The notes below the pieces were generated by a model. It had not been told where the DNA came from and did no database searches. It was given only the letters and a program-made list of their open reading frames with translations. Below are positions 18,814 to 27,875 of a stretch of 64,000 nt of DNA, piece by piece. The first letter of the stretch is position 1, and the number at the start of each line of letters is the position of its first letter. Position numbers and translations under genes: made by a program. The DNA comes from Litoribacter populi (GTDB lineage: Bacteria; Bacteroidota; Bacteroidia; Cytophagales; Cyclobacteriaceae), in NCBI RefSeq assembly GCF_007483685.1, contig NZ_VMKN01000001.1, positions 434,001 to 498,000 on the forward strand, written 5' to 3'.

Positions 18814-18911
18814 GCAGCGTATATTTACAAAATGGTGCACGCCTGTTGCCATTTTTGGTGCACTCCCATTTACCATTTTTGGTGCATTGTTGGTTACCGC
18901 TTACAATTGAC

Positions 18912-19247
18912 TTTAGAAATGATGGTGAACCTATAATTATTCTGAGTGATAATCTTGGTAGGATGAACCTTTCATTTTGTCACGGTATTGTTGGTCATAT
19001 ATTTATGTTAGATAAAATACAACGAATATTTCCAAGTTTAGAAATTAAAAATTCTATTTTTTATTGGGAAGGGGTACTTAATAAATTATTAAAATCTGAC
19101 GATGGATATAATTTTGACCACTTTTATCCAAAAGGGATTGTGACTGGAAAATCTGGTTTAGGGATATTGGCTATGCAAAGATTAAACTATGAAATTATAG
19201 GAATTGATAAAGTTTTTTTGCTAGATCTTGAATATTTTCAAAATTAA
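18912..19247 (+). pseudogene. lanC: lanC lanthionine cyclase, 3' part, downstream of the IS
   Basis: The last 111 codons of the cyclase cut by the IS21 element. It contains the conserved LanC motif SFCHGIVGH with the zinc ligands Cys and His (325 and 326 in the reconstructed protein), and GKSGLGILAM near the end. Read alone it has no proper start, and an in-frame ATG-less extension would begin inside the IS. Frame and sequence join seamlessly to codon 302 of the 5' part. The residual fragment is unlikely to be functional by itself. Confidence 0.88.
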
Positions 19248-19886
19248 ATGTTAATATGATACTTGTGTGTAAGTTTTAGGTTTCGGTTAAAAGTTTCAAA
19301 AAAAATATACTACCTTCTTTTGATATTATTTTTGAAGTTCTAAAATCTGTTTATATAGAAGCGTTTCATTTATAATTATTATTAATTCAGTCGACTAATC
19401 ATTAAAACCTGTCGTTGTAATGGAACAGCATGCATTTAATACTAGAGATCAGTGTATGAATGTATAAAGGATTTTAGATTCACTTTTATCTCCCTTTCTA
19501 AATGGAATACAAATTTTATCACCAAATAGGTAAACGGGTCAAATCGTGTCATTTAGCAGCTGGCCTGGGCGATTAAAATCGATTTGTTTTAATTACTGTA
19601 AGTATTGCTATTATTTTGTATTTTGGTTACCTGTTCCAGCCTATTGGTCAGAGATTAGGTTAATGCTGCATGAACCAGTTCCTTCTTTTCCACAACTTTA
19701 AAAAAAGCCCCCGATCTCTCGAGGGCCTATTATTTGATCAATTATTAGGGTAACAAACAACTTGATCACAGCAAATTAATTATTCTACTCTTTTAGCTTC
19801 GGGAAGCTACCTTCATGGACACCTACTTTATTTGCACTGTATCAATGCGAAATACAGCCAATTTAAGCGTATTGTTTTATTTTATC
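19248..19886. other. Intergenic, 639 bp, between the lanthipeptide cluster and the convergent patatin/carbonic-anhydrase module
   Basis: No supported gene. The first half is A/T-rich like the lanthipeptide cluster and may hold decayed cluster sequence. The composition becomes normal after about 19500. A hairpin at 19707-19726, listed separately, lies between the two convergent transcription units. Confidence 0.5.
19707..19726. terminator. Probable bidirectional terminator hairpin
   Basis: GCCCCCGA and TCGAGGGC form an 8-bp stem with one mismatch around a TCTC loop. It is preceded by seven A (a U-run for the minus-strand transcript) and followed by a T-rich stretch. It is placed between the convergent lanthipeptide and patatin/carbonic-anhydrase-like operons. 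Confidence 0.6.
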
Positions 19887-20483
19887 CTAGTTTGATGGTT
19901 GTTTAGCGTAGCAATTTTCTGTTTCATTGGTTTTTCTTGTTGTTGTGTAAAGTAAATCCACATTTCCTCTGAGATCCAGAATGAAGCAGTGAACATTTAG
20001 TTTGTAGTCCTCTTTGGTTCCATCCGGTTTAGTCCTTGTAAATGTTTTTTCTTGGATGTCTTTGGCCAATTGAGAGGCAAAATGTTTATGGCATTTATGT
20101 TCTTTTTCTCTTTCCGTGAAAATGCCATCTTTCAAAAAACCCTTATATGCTCCGCAATCTTCGTGTTCCATAATATAAACGTCCTCTACTTGATGAAGAT
20201 TTACAGCCAGGTCCAAATGTTGGCAAAAAAGCATTTTCCATTCCGAGAAGCTGTTATATTTCTCCATTACCTTATCATTGAATAGACTTTCTAATACTCC
20301 GGCACCCTGAGTACCTAACGATGTTCCTGCAAGGATGAAATGGTCATACCTATTGGTTAACTTATCATGATCTAGGAATTTTGACAATGAATCTGAAAAC
20401 CTTAGGTCTATGCAGCTAAGGACGAAAACATTTTTCTTGGGCAGATCATATGACCCAAGAATCGGATATTGGGGGCTAGTCAT
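19887..20483 (-). CDS. Beta-carbonic-anhydrase-like protein (Pro_CA_2 type)
   Basis: A 198-residue soluble protein. It has the two beta-carbonic-anhydrase signatures: LSCIDLRFSD with Cys24 and the Asp26/Arg28 pair, and MEHEDCGAYKG with His107 and Cys110. Together Cys24, His107 and Cys110 would bind zinc. The overall sequence is divergent and fits the putative carbonic anhydrase group better than housekeeping enzymes. It starts within the stop codon of the patatin-like gene (4-bp overlap, ATGA), so the two are translationally coupled. A phospholipase partner is unusual for a carbonic anhydrase, and the real activity may differ. Zinc binding is likely; CO2 hydration is unproven. Confidence 0.78.
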   Translation of the reverse strand: MTSPQYPILGSYDLPKKNVFVLSCIDLRFSDSLSKFLDHDKLTNRYDHFILAGTSLGTQGAGVLESLFNDKVMEKYNSFSEWKMLFCQHLDLAVNLHQVEDVYIMEHEDCGAYKGFLKDGIFTEREKEHKCHKHFASQLAKDIQEKTFTRTKPDGTKEDYKLNVHCFILDLRGNVDLLYTTTRKTNETENCYAKQPSN

Positions 20484-22212
20484 GGCTTTAAATTTATGTT
20501 GTCAGTAGGCAATAGTTTATGGTCCTCTAATGAATCCTCTATAAAATCAATAGTTAATTTTGTAAGCTTTTTTCTCAGAAATACCTGCTTACCAGCCCAA
20601 AGTAGAAGATTGTCTTTGAAATTTAGGTCGGCAACATTCATAATGAGCTTGTCCACCCTTTTTCGAATTGGTTTTTTATATTTAAAAATCTCCTCTGATT
20701 GTCTGAAGGGCCATTTAGTGCCATTATTGAATTTTGGCATATAAAAATCATTGTTGACCTCTTCGTCAAAGATTGGGATTATCTGTACTGCCTGCTTATG
20801 ATCCTGATTAGTCTTAATAAAATAATTCTTTCTCGCTTCTGTCAAATGATGATATCCATAATTAATTATTTTATGATTTTTATCAAGGGGGACAGTAAAG
20901 TGTTTTCTTAGAAACCTCTTACAGTTAGCTCTCCCCAGGAAAAAATCATGTACTCTGAATTCTTTATGAATAAATCCGCTAAAGCCTCCCAGTGCACCTC
21001 CAGCAATAGCATATTTGCCATATAATGGTTCTTTTTGTTTTACTCCATCTTTTACATATTCCAAACTTCTTTTTGGGGAGATTAAAAAGTGGCTACCGTT
21101 GTTAATATTAAAGGCCTTTTCAACCAGGTGGGGCTTAACTTGCAGCTGGCCGGTCATAGCTGAAAAAGTTCTAAAAAATAGATCACTTAAATCAGGTTCA
21201 TCAACATGATCCTCATACCTCGTTTCCGCACTTGGAAATGGATCAATCATTAACAAAGCAGATTTGAAGTTTTCTATGGATTCATCGTTTTTATTTCCAT
21301 TTAAAATATCGAGTACACGCTCAAAGGGTTCATTATTTATTAGGCCGCCATCAACAAAGTAACTGCTATAGGGGTCGTTTTTTGGGGTATAGATAATATT
21401 TAATAAATGATTCCATGCGTTATCTGAAATAAAACTACTGCTTCTACTTACTTGCCTGGGTCTTAGACCTAGGGGAAATGCACCTGTTGCCATAGCCGCA
21501 GCTTTTGCAATCTCCGCATTTAAAGGTTGAGCAAAATCTAAAGGTATCCAGCCTTTGTTTTTTCTTCCTTCAAATTATGAGGTGCACCGTTCTTATTTAG
21601 CAAAAAGCAGGCATAGTCAGCATGCTTTCGAAGCAAATACTTTTGCCTTTCAGTTTCCCTTTCACGGAAATTCATGTCATAAGAAAATCCTTGGAGGTTA
21701 CTTAAAGTAACAAATAGCTTCAAATCATCAGCAATGTAATTTCTACTTATTGTAGGGTGATCTGCGTCCAACTGGATTGCCCTGTCTGCTATCTGCTGAA
21801 TAAAATTTGAATTGAGTAAAGAATAGATCTTTCTGTGTTTTATATCAGAGGTATCCAACATCATTGAAAACATATCGTCCTCCAACATGTCGACCCAGGA
21901 ATGATAAAGTTTGTTATGAGGCTGAGGATCTAGGATTGATCCGTTTTCAAGGCCTTGCACAGGGTTAAAAGATTTTTCAAGGATTGAACCGGTGATAATC
22001 CCAGTCATCCCACCTGCAGATGCCCCTCCTATTACTGGAATATTTACGCTATGTTTAGGGGTGTTTTCGGGATCTGAGATTTTCCTTTCCTCCCATTTAT
22101 CGAGAGCCTCTAGCAAATAATCCATTACACCGGCAGTGTAAGCCCCTGCAGAAACAGCCCCTGCCATACATATCCCTAAAGAGATGGTGTTTTCCTTATT
22201 AGTGTGTGCCAT
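20480..22212 (-). pseudogene. Patatin-like phospholipase, frameshifted in a homopolymer
   Basis: Two adjacent frames make one patatin-family lipid acyl hydrolase of about 577 residues. The N-terminal part (22212-21538) has the glycine-rich oxyanion region GICMAGAVSAGAYTAG and the nucleophile elbow GGASAGG (Ser65). The C-terminal part (up to 20480) has the catalytic Asp in YFVDGGLINNEPF. The frame breaks at a run of six A on the coding strand (T at 21558-21563). Restoring a seventh A gives EEKNKGWIPLDFAQPLNAE, the expected family sequence, linking both parts. The cause may be a sequencing error, phase variation, frameshifting or real decay. The gene is coupled to the carbonic-anhydrase-like gene by a 4-bp overlap. 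Confidence 0.82.
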
Positions 22213-22274
22213 AGAAAAATAGGTAAAATGAAAAAATCAATAAGATTAACTGTGGATTAAATTTAGCTCATTCT

Positions 22275-22318
22275 ATTCTATTAAAAAATACCCCGATCGG
22301 GGTATTTTTTAATAGAAT
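22275..22318. repeat. 44-bp perfect palindrome upstream of the patatin-like gene
   Basis: Two 22-bp arms meet at the centre GATC with no spacer. The core is AAAAAATACCCCGATC and its complement. It lies 63 bp upstream of the patatin-like start codon. It could be a bidirectional terminator or the operator of the module. Shorter relatives of its core (TACCCynATC...GGTA) recur at about 23680, 23863, 24130 and 43603. Confidence 0.8.
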
Positions 22319-22396
22319 TTCAGGATTTACGGAGTTTGATTATTTGAAATAGAGGTTTTTTGCCAAATGCGAGGTGGGTTTATTTTGGGTGTTTTA

Positions 22397-23115
22397 CAGG
22401 TACCGGCATGTCGTTCACCCGGTAAAACCCGTCGTTCACCGAAAAGCTGAACAACCTACGAACCCCATCCACCCTGCGGAGTACAATCAAAATGATGGAT
22501 CTTGCGACTGTAGCTATTTTACATTTAGTTACTTCGTTAATTTAAAGGATGAACCCCATGTAGAACACCCATTATAACCCATCGTTCACAGAAAATTTGA
22601 CCAAATGACCAACACCATCAAACTAGCGACGTACCATAATAGCATAGGAGTTTTCGACTGAATCTATCTGGACTTGAAGTTACTTTGTGAAATGATATAC
22701 AGTTCCGACATGTGGTTCACCCGTTAAAACCCTACGTTCACCAAAAAGCTGATCCAACCACTATCATTCAATTCGCGGCAATCCGTCATAGATACGGCGT
22801 TTACGACTTAATCTATATATGCTTTAGGTTACTTTGTTTATTTGACAGGTTCAGGAATGTCGTTCACCCGACAAAACCCGTCGTTCACAGGAAAGCTGAG
22901 CAAACTCCCACCACCTTTAGACCCTTGGAATATTCGTATAGCTATCTGGATTTGGGCTTCCTACATTTATTTGCCTGGCTCTGACATGTCATCCACCTAT
23001 CCAAACTGTAGTAAACCGGAAAGTTGCACAACCATTTACTACCATTTGCCCTGCGGTGAGCCCTCAAAGAGACGGCGTTTACGACTTAATTTAACGATTC
23101 GGTTAAAACTGATTA
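22397..23115. repeat. About five degenerate tandem repeats of roughly 130-155 bp
   Basis: Units start near 22397, 22545, 22700, 22846 and 22975. Each begins with a block like CAGGTNCNGNCATGTCGTTC ACCCGNNAAAACCC, followed by a CGTTCACNGAAAAGCTGANC block and later a GCGTTTACGACTTAATCTAT and TTACTTTGTTTATTT block. Units differ by many substitutions. No open frame is maintained from unit to unit, so this looks non-coding. Function unknown. Confidence 0.7.
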
Positions 23116-23133
23116 GCATCCAATGCTCTAAAA

Positions 23134-23643
23134 TCAGGGGGAGGTTGGGATATTGGTTAGTTTTTCTTCCAATTCGGCTAAAAATTTTTTTCTTCCTACT
23201 ATCTCTATTTTTCCGTCTTGCAAATTGACATTAATATTATCTGTGCCGAATATCGATCCGTGCATGGTTAGTGGGGCTGCTCGAAAGGTGCAGTTTTCAC
23301 TTTCATTGCTGATAGGGATCAGTACTTTTGAGCCATTATCTAAAATATGTACTATTTCTTTAAAAGACTCAGCTGGATTGGGAGAATCACTAATTGTAAT
23401 TTGATAAAATCGTAATCTATAGCTGATTAGTAAAGCAATCAGAAAAGGGATAAGAAAATATTTTGGCCACCAGCCGAGGTTGGAAAAGAGAAACCCAATA
23501 TCTGGATCACCTGATATATACAGTCCGTTAGTCAGCCAATCCCTGAATCCATGGGTGAACTGATGATAGATATAGGAGCCTATAAAAGTCAAAACGAGAA
23601 TTATGTTGAGATGTGGCTTATGATGTTTTGTGGATATTTTCAT
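23134..23643 (-). CDS. Hypothetical membrane protein with two N-terminal helices
   Basis: A 169-residue protein read from the ATG at 23643; a longer frame from 23703 would add 20 residues without changing the picture. Two hydrophobic segments (about residues 14-30 and 58-78) precede a soluble C-terminal domain of about 80 residues ending in a basic, coiled-coil-like helix (GRKKFLAELEEKL). No family was recognised. It lies alone on the minus strand between repeat-rich stretches with no obvious operon partner. The codon pattern is plausible for a real gene, but support is modest. Confidence 0.5.
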   Translation of the reverse strand: MKISTKHHKPHLNIILVLTFIGSYIYHQFTHGFRDWLTNGLYISGDPDIGFLFSNLGWWPKYFLIPFLIALLISYRLRFYQITISDSPNPAESFKEIVHILDNGSKVLIPISNESENCTFRAAPLTMHGSIFGTDNINVNLQDGKIEIVGRKKFLAELEEKLTNIPTSP

Positions 23644-24290
23644 AGTTATAAAAATATGGTTTCCAGGTATTAAGCACAATACCCTAATCACGGTATTTTT
23701 CATCCGTCAGGCTTATCTCAGCCGTCCCGCATTTTATTATTTAAGCCTATTTAATTTAACGAACGTCAGTTAGCCTTGTCGTCATCACTGAATTGACACT
23801 CATTAAATCTAGTATCGATCATCCGACACCCTTGGATCTCATATTCCAACATCTTCCTTGCAAAATACCCCAATCACGGTTTTTTTTAGTTGTAATTAAT
23901 TCCTTAATCTTGGAGGAGGTAATGTGAACGGCCTTTAGGTAAATGGCTTGGTTTACTTCTCAGCGGATAATCCCTTCCTGTAAAACGTGGAGATTCTGGT
24001 TCCAAATTTCATTGACTGGTTTGGGTCCTGCAGGTATTGCTGCCGCATACCTAATGGACTGTACTGCTATTTTTATAGAACTCACACCGGAATCCGGCAA
24101 AAACATCAAATTTAATGCTATTTATAGGCAAAAATACCCTGATCGGGGTATTGATTTTAGATTATTTAAGTCTCAACTTGGAGGTGATTTAATTTAGGGA
24201 ATAAATATAGGATAAGGAATTGCGACAGTCTCTGTCGTTAGTTGGCGCCTTGTTTTGGGATTGGCTATTTTAGAAGAAATATTTTGATAT
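23644..24290. other. Intergenic, 647 bp, with dispersed repeats and a possible decayed methyltransferase trace
   Basis: Contains three relatives of a short palindromic repeat: near 23677, an exact 23-bp copy at 23858-23880 that recurs at 43600-43622, and near 24130. A plus-strand stretch (about 24010-24100) reads GLGPAGIAAAYLMDCTAIF then IELTPE, reminiscent of the glycine-rich AdoMet-binding motif and following IEL-P block of DNA methyltransferases. No intact gene surrounds it. The end must include the cas operon promoter. Confidence 0.45.
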
Positions 24291-25091
24291 ATGCGGTTTA
24301 GGATTCATTTAAGAAAAGAGGGGGAGAAGGCTTTTTTGCCCATCAATTATCAATATGAGCTTTCATCGGCCATTTATAAGACCATTGACCGGGCAGACAG
24401 CGCCTTTAGCAGGTTTTTGCATGAGCAGGGATATTTGGCCTTTGGTCGGAATTTCAGACTGTTCACCTTTTCAAGGCTTTCGTTTGATGGCTTTAAGATA
24501 ATTCGGGAGGCAGGAAGGATACAGCACCATGGCGAAGGAGCTTGTTTTGAGATCAGTTTTATGGTGGACAGAGCGGCCGAGGAGTTTGTCAAAGGATTAT
24601 TTATGGACCAGGTTTTTGTGCTGGGAGATAAAATCAGTCAAGTATTTTATGCTGTTGAAAATATTGTGGCTATGGAGCCGCCTGTTTTTGAAGAATCTAT
24701 GCGGTACAGATGTCTCTCCCCAATTTTTATAAGAAGAAAAAGAAATAGCGGGGGGGAGGACTATCTGCATCCCTCAGACAGGGACTATGGCATTTTACTG
24801 ATCCAAAACCTGATGGTCAAAGGGCGGGCCTTTAAATCCAGTGTGGGGGAAGGGTTGGAGGACGAGTCTGCGGCTGTTCCGGATTTTTCATTTGCTCCCA
24901 AAGGCAAGGTCTATAAAAATGGTATTCGGATAAAGCAGCTGACTCGACAGGAAACCCATCTGATCGGCTACAATTACGAGTTTGAATTTCGGGCTCCTGT
25001 TGAATTACAGGAGATTGGATATTATGCTGGGTTTGGGCATTTGGGGAGTCAGGGGTTTGGGTGTGTGGAGATTAAAAAGGAGAAATTATGA
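24291..25091 (+). CDS. cas6: CRISPR-associated endoribonuclease Cas6
   Basis: A 266-residue Cas6, which cuts the CRISPR precursor RNA within the repeat to release crRNAs. The N-terminal RAMP fold starts MRFRIHLRKEGEKAFLPINY with the helix YELSSAIYKTI. The C-terminus carries the glycine-rich loop GFGHLGSQGFGCVEI that defines the family. It is the first gene of an uninterrupted cas operon and overlaps cas8b by 4 bp. Cutting the local repeat eight bases from its 3' end would leave the usual 5' handle ATTGAAAT. The length is normal. Confidence 0.92.
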   Translation: MRFRIHLRKEGEKAFLPINYQYELSSAIYKTIDRADSAFSRFLHEQGYLAFGRNFRLFTFSRLSFDGFKIIREAGRIQHHGEGACFEISFMVDRAAEEFVKGLFMDQVFVLGDKISQVFYAVENIVAMEPPVFEESMRYRCLSPIFIRRKRNSGGEDYLHPSDRDYGILLIQNLMVKGRAFKSSVGEGLEDESAAVPDFSFAPKGKVYKNGIRIKQLTRQETHLIGYNYEFEFRAPVELQEIGYYAGFGHLGSQGFGCVEIKKEKL

Positions 25092-26944
25092 TAAAGGAAT
25101 TGGTGCAATTGGTAAAAGATATGCCCGCATCGGTAAAACAGCGGGCGGTGGAACCCAAGGCAGGGCTACATATACTCATTGGATTTGACGAAGAAGGGAA
25201 GGGAAAGGTTATTGAGAGTGAACGCTATTTAGGTAAAAAGCACGGGGAACCTTCAAATTTTTTATTAGAAAGTGCTTCAAAGCAGGAAGCCGCTTGGATG
25301 ATTGATACAAATAAATGTTTTGATCTTCCTATTAAAGGGCTGCATTCAGCTAGCCCCTATTGTCTAGCTTTCAAGCGTGAGTCGTGGATAGGAGGAGACA
25401 AATATCCTACCGATGGCAAAAAACCAAATCTGTTAAATCGACTTGACATCTATTTCGGAAAGACTTTTGAAGAAAAATACGAACTAAGTGAAACTGAAAA
25501 GCAGGGTGCCATTCAATTTAAGGTTTTTATGAAAGCCGAAATGAATAATATACTTGCTAAAATTCCTGAATATACAGATTTAGATGGGAGTGATTATGTA
25601 ATTTTTTACAGGAATGAGCCAGTAGAAAAGTACCGAGTGTTTCAGGGGATTTATCTTTCAGGAGGATTATTCAATACGTCAGAATATAATATTGAAGTTG
25701 AAGAAGATGTTTTCGGTACAAGTAATTTTTACAACGGGTTTAATAGTAAAAAGCCTTTCCTTATGCATCAAACGGCTTCCTTTGATATCACATCAAGAAT
25801 TAGTGCCAAGGAAGCTAAAGCCCTTTCGGAGTTTCAGATTTTTGCAGGCAAAAGGTTGTATCCTAACCCCACTCCGATATTTATAGATGAACCCGAACTA
25901 ACTCATGAGGCCATTAACCTTTATCACAGATCAGAAGGCCAAAAACCTTCACATCGGGAACTTATCACTGAGTTATGGAAGCGGCAAAAGGATCTTGGGA
26001 ATTATTATTTACTTTACTTTTCAGGAGGGGGAATACAGGATTTTGATTACGTAAGTAAATTCAGGTATCTCTTAGGGGAAGGAAAAATGGGCGAGCCCAA
26101 TGAATGGATAATTAATAATCTCACCGAGATCAGAGATAAGGAAAAAGCTCTAAAACCTCCTATTAGATTAAAGACCGTTTTTGATTTTGAGCGAATAGTA
26201 ATCAGGGAACTTTTCAATAATGCATTGGTCAAAATAGATGATAAAAAAGGAACCTTTACTATGCGTTATTTTGATGACGTAGATCCGAAATATTACCGTG
26301 CTGCACAATATACCCTACTTTTGAAATACAGGAAGCCCATCTATGATTTTATCTACAAATCTATGCGTACAAATTTGGGTAGGCATCAATTTGAAGACAT
26401 TTGCATGACCGGAATCATGGATGATATTAGGAACAAAGAAAGTAATAAAGAATACGCAATTAAGACTAAGCTGAATATTTTCTTCAGTCTCTCTCCTTAT
26501 TTTGACAGAACTAATAATCATATACACATGCCAAGTAAAATAGAAGAACACAAAGCCGAAATAGCCCGCGTGGTGGAGGAGGCGGATGCCCATTTTGCCA
26601 CAGATGATTCCTATGCCTTTGGTGCAGGGCAATTGATTTACTTTTTGCTCTCAAAAAGTGAAGCGGGAGAACGTACACATGCTGTGCTGGAGCCATTTCT
26701 ACAAAAAACCAATCATGCTCACTTTAACGAAGCAATATCAGGGATCCTACTGAAATATAAACATGCTATAGGGTTTGATTTCCGGCGTTTCAACAAACTA
26801 GCGGGTGAAGTTTTGGCCTACGAACCTATTACAGGGTTGCAACAGTTACGTCCATTCCTTTTGGCAGGTTATTTCTGTCCAAATGTCCTTTTTACAAAAA
26901 AATCAGATTCAAATTATAAACTTCAAAGCAATGAGCAAATTTAA
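25088..26944 (+). CDS. cas8b: Cas8b, large subunit of the type I-B Cascade complex
   Basis: A 618-residue protein of the TM1802/Csh1 type. The sequence beginning MIKELVQLVKDMP, the block GKKHGEPSNFLLES and the C-terminal helical region (residues ~450-600) fit that family. Large subunits are poorly conserved, so the call also leans on its position between cas6 and cas7. It recognises the PAM and holds the Cascade surveillance complex on DNA. It overlaps cas6 by 4 bp and cas7 by 14 bp. No truncation is seen. Confidence 0.85.
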   Translation: MIKELVQLVKDMPASVKQRAVEPKAGLHILIGFDEEGKGKVIESERYLGKKHGEPSNFLLESASKQEAAWMIDTNKCFDLPIKGLHSASPYCLAFKRESWIGGDKYPTDGKKPNLLNRLDIYFGKTFEEKYELSETEKQGAIQFKVFMKAEMNNILAKIPEYTDLDGSDYVIFYRNEPVEKYRVFQGIYLSGGLFNTSEYNIEVEEDVFGTSNFYNGFNSKKPFLMHQTASFDITSRISAKEAKALSEFQIFAGKRLYPNPTPIFIDEPELTHEAINLYHRSEGQKPSHRELITELWKRQKDLGNYYLLYFSGGGIQDFDYVSKFRYLLGEGKMGEPNEWIINNLTEIRDKEKALKPPIRLKTVFDFERIVIRELFNNALVKIDDKKGTFTMRYFDDVDPKYYRAAQYTLLLKYRKPIYDFIYKSMRTNLGRHQFEDICMTGIMDDIRNKESNKEYAIKTKLNIFFSLSPYFDRTNNHIHMPSKIEEHKAEIARVVEEADAHFATDDSYAFGAGQLIYFLLSKSEAGERTHAVLEPFLQKTNHAHFNEAISGILLKYKHAIGFDFRRFNKLAGEVLAYEPITGLQQLRPFLLAGYFCPNVLFTKKSDSNYKLQSNEQI

Positions 26945-27872
26945 TAGAAGAGCCTATGGTGCAGCTGTAATTAAAAGCATCAACTCAAACTACAATGCAG
27001 ACTTTACCCATCAGCCTCGTACTTTACCTGATGGTAGGGTTTATGCTACGGATAAGGCATTGAAATATTTAATAAGAAACTATCTCAAACACGAGACTGA
27101 GGATAAAATTTTTTATTTTAAGACTCTAAAAGAGGATACGCTAAATCCCCGGTCTTTGGACGAGACTTATGTAAAGTATTTTGGTGAAATTCCTAAAGGG
27201 GAAGGGAAAGGAGTAGAGAAAGAAGCTTCAAAAAAAAGGGAAATGCTAGGAAATCTTCTAAAAAGCTTAGACGTCAGGCTTTTTGGAGGTACATATGCCG
27301 GATCCACCAATCTTTCCCTTCACGGCCCTGTACAGATAACTCATGGCATCAACCAATTTGAAAGGGGAGAAATCTATTCAGAGCAAATTATGTCTCCATT
27401 TAGGAATTCAGCGGAAGGCAAAGAAGATTCAGCCATGACTACCCTTGGATCACAATCCAAACTGCGGGAAGGACATTATGTGCATGGTATTTCTGTAAAT
27501 CCCAAAAACCTTTCAACCCTAACTGAGCTGTCAGGGACAGATAATTACCTTTCTGAGGATGATATTGAGAAGTTGAAAATAGGCTTAAGAAGAGGAGCTA
27601 CCTATTACGACTCGTCCTCCAAAGCTGGAACGGATAATGAACTGTTGCTTTGGATAGAATTGAAGGAAGATGCCAAAGTAGTACTCCCCTCTTTCACCGA
27701 ACTGATAAAAGTAAGTGAAAATGGGAAGCGGGAGATCGACTTAGGGGATATTACAACATTGTTGGCTCAAAACCATGTGAAATCAGAAGTGAAAAAAGTG
27801 GAAATATATTACAATAAAGCGATATCTAGTGTAATCAATCTTCCGGAGGGTTCAATAGAATTAGATCTTTGA
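26931..27872 (+). CDS. cas7: Cas7, backbone subunit of type I-B Cascade
   Basis: A 313-residue Cas7 (Csh2 type). The start at 26931 (MSKFNRRAYG) is chosen because the longer frame from 26805 lies inside cas8b in another frame and has no Cas7 character. The diagnostic stretch DVRLFGGTYAGSTN then HGPVQITHGINQFERG lies near residues 105-135. Multiple copies coat the crRNA spacer. The start overlaps the cas8b stop by 14 bp, and cas5 follows after 3 bp. Confidence 0.9.
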   Translation: MSKFNRRAYGAAVIKSINSNYNADFTHQPRTLPDGRVYATDKALKYLIRNYLKHETEDKIFYFKTLKEDTLNPRSLDETYVKYFGEIPKGEGKGVEKEASKKREMLGNLLKSLDVRLFGGTYAGSTNLSLHGPVQITHGINQFERGEIYSEQIMSPFRNSAEGKEDSAMTTLGSQSKLREGHYVHGISVNPKNLSTLTELSGTDNYLSEDDIEKLKIGLRRGATYYDSSSKAGTDNELLLWIELKEDAKVVLPSFTELIKVSENGKREIDLGDITTLLAQNHVKSEVKKVEIYYNKAISSVINLPEGSIELDL

Positions 27873-27875
27873 TAC

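Larger units (their letters stand above)
16279..18905 (+). mobile_element. Complete IS21-family insertion sequence inside lanC
   Basis: A 2627-bp element. The ends are inverted repeats: the left begins TGTAATCGGTAAATAA and the right, read inward, begins TGTAAGCGGTAACCAA. Each end carries further spaced GCACCA-type motifs, the multiple terminal repeats typical of IS21. A 6-bp target duplication ATTGAC flanks it (16273-16278 and 18906-18911). It encodes IstA transposase and IstB ATPase helper in the family order. Base composition is clearly more G/C-rich than the surrounding A/T-rich cluster, so it came from elsewhere. The perfect duplication and intact reading frames indicate a recent insertion. 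Confidence 0.93.

Noticed and set aside
21550-21575. Programmed -1 frameshift at the A-run of the patatin gene as established fact
   Set aside because: The run is not in the canonical X XXY YYZ phase. Slippage is possible but a one-base homopolymer error or mutation explains it equally well.
23943-24197. An 84-codon frame as an intact gene
   Set aside because: No recognisable full domain and no neighbours. At most a small methyltransferase-like trace, reported as a low-interest finding.
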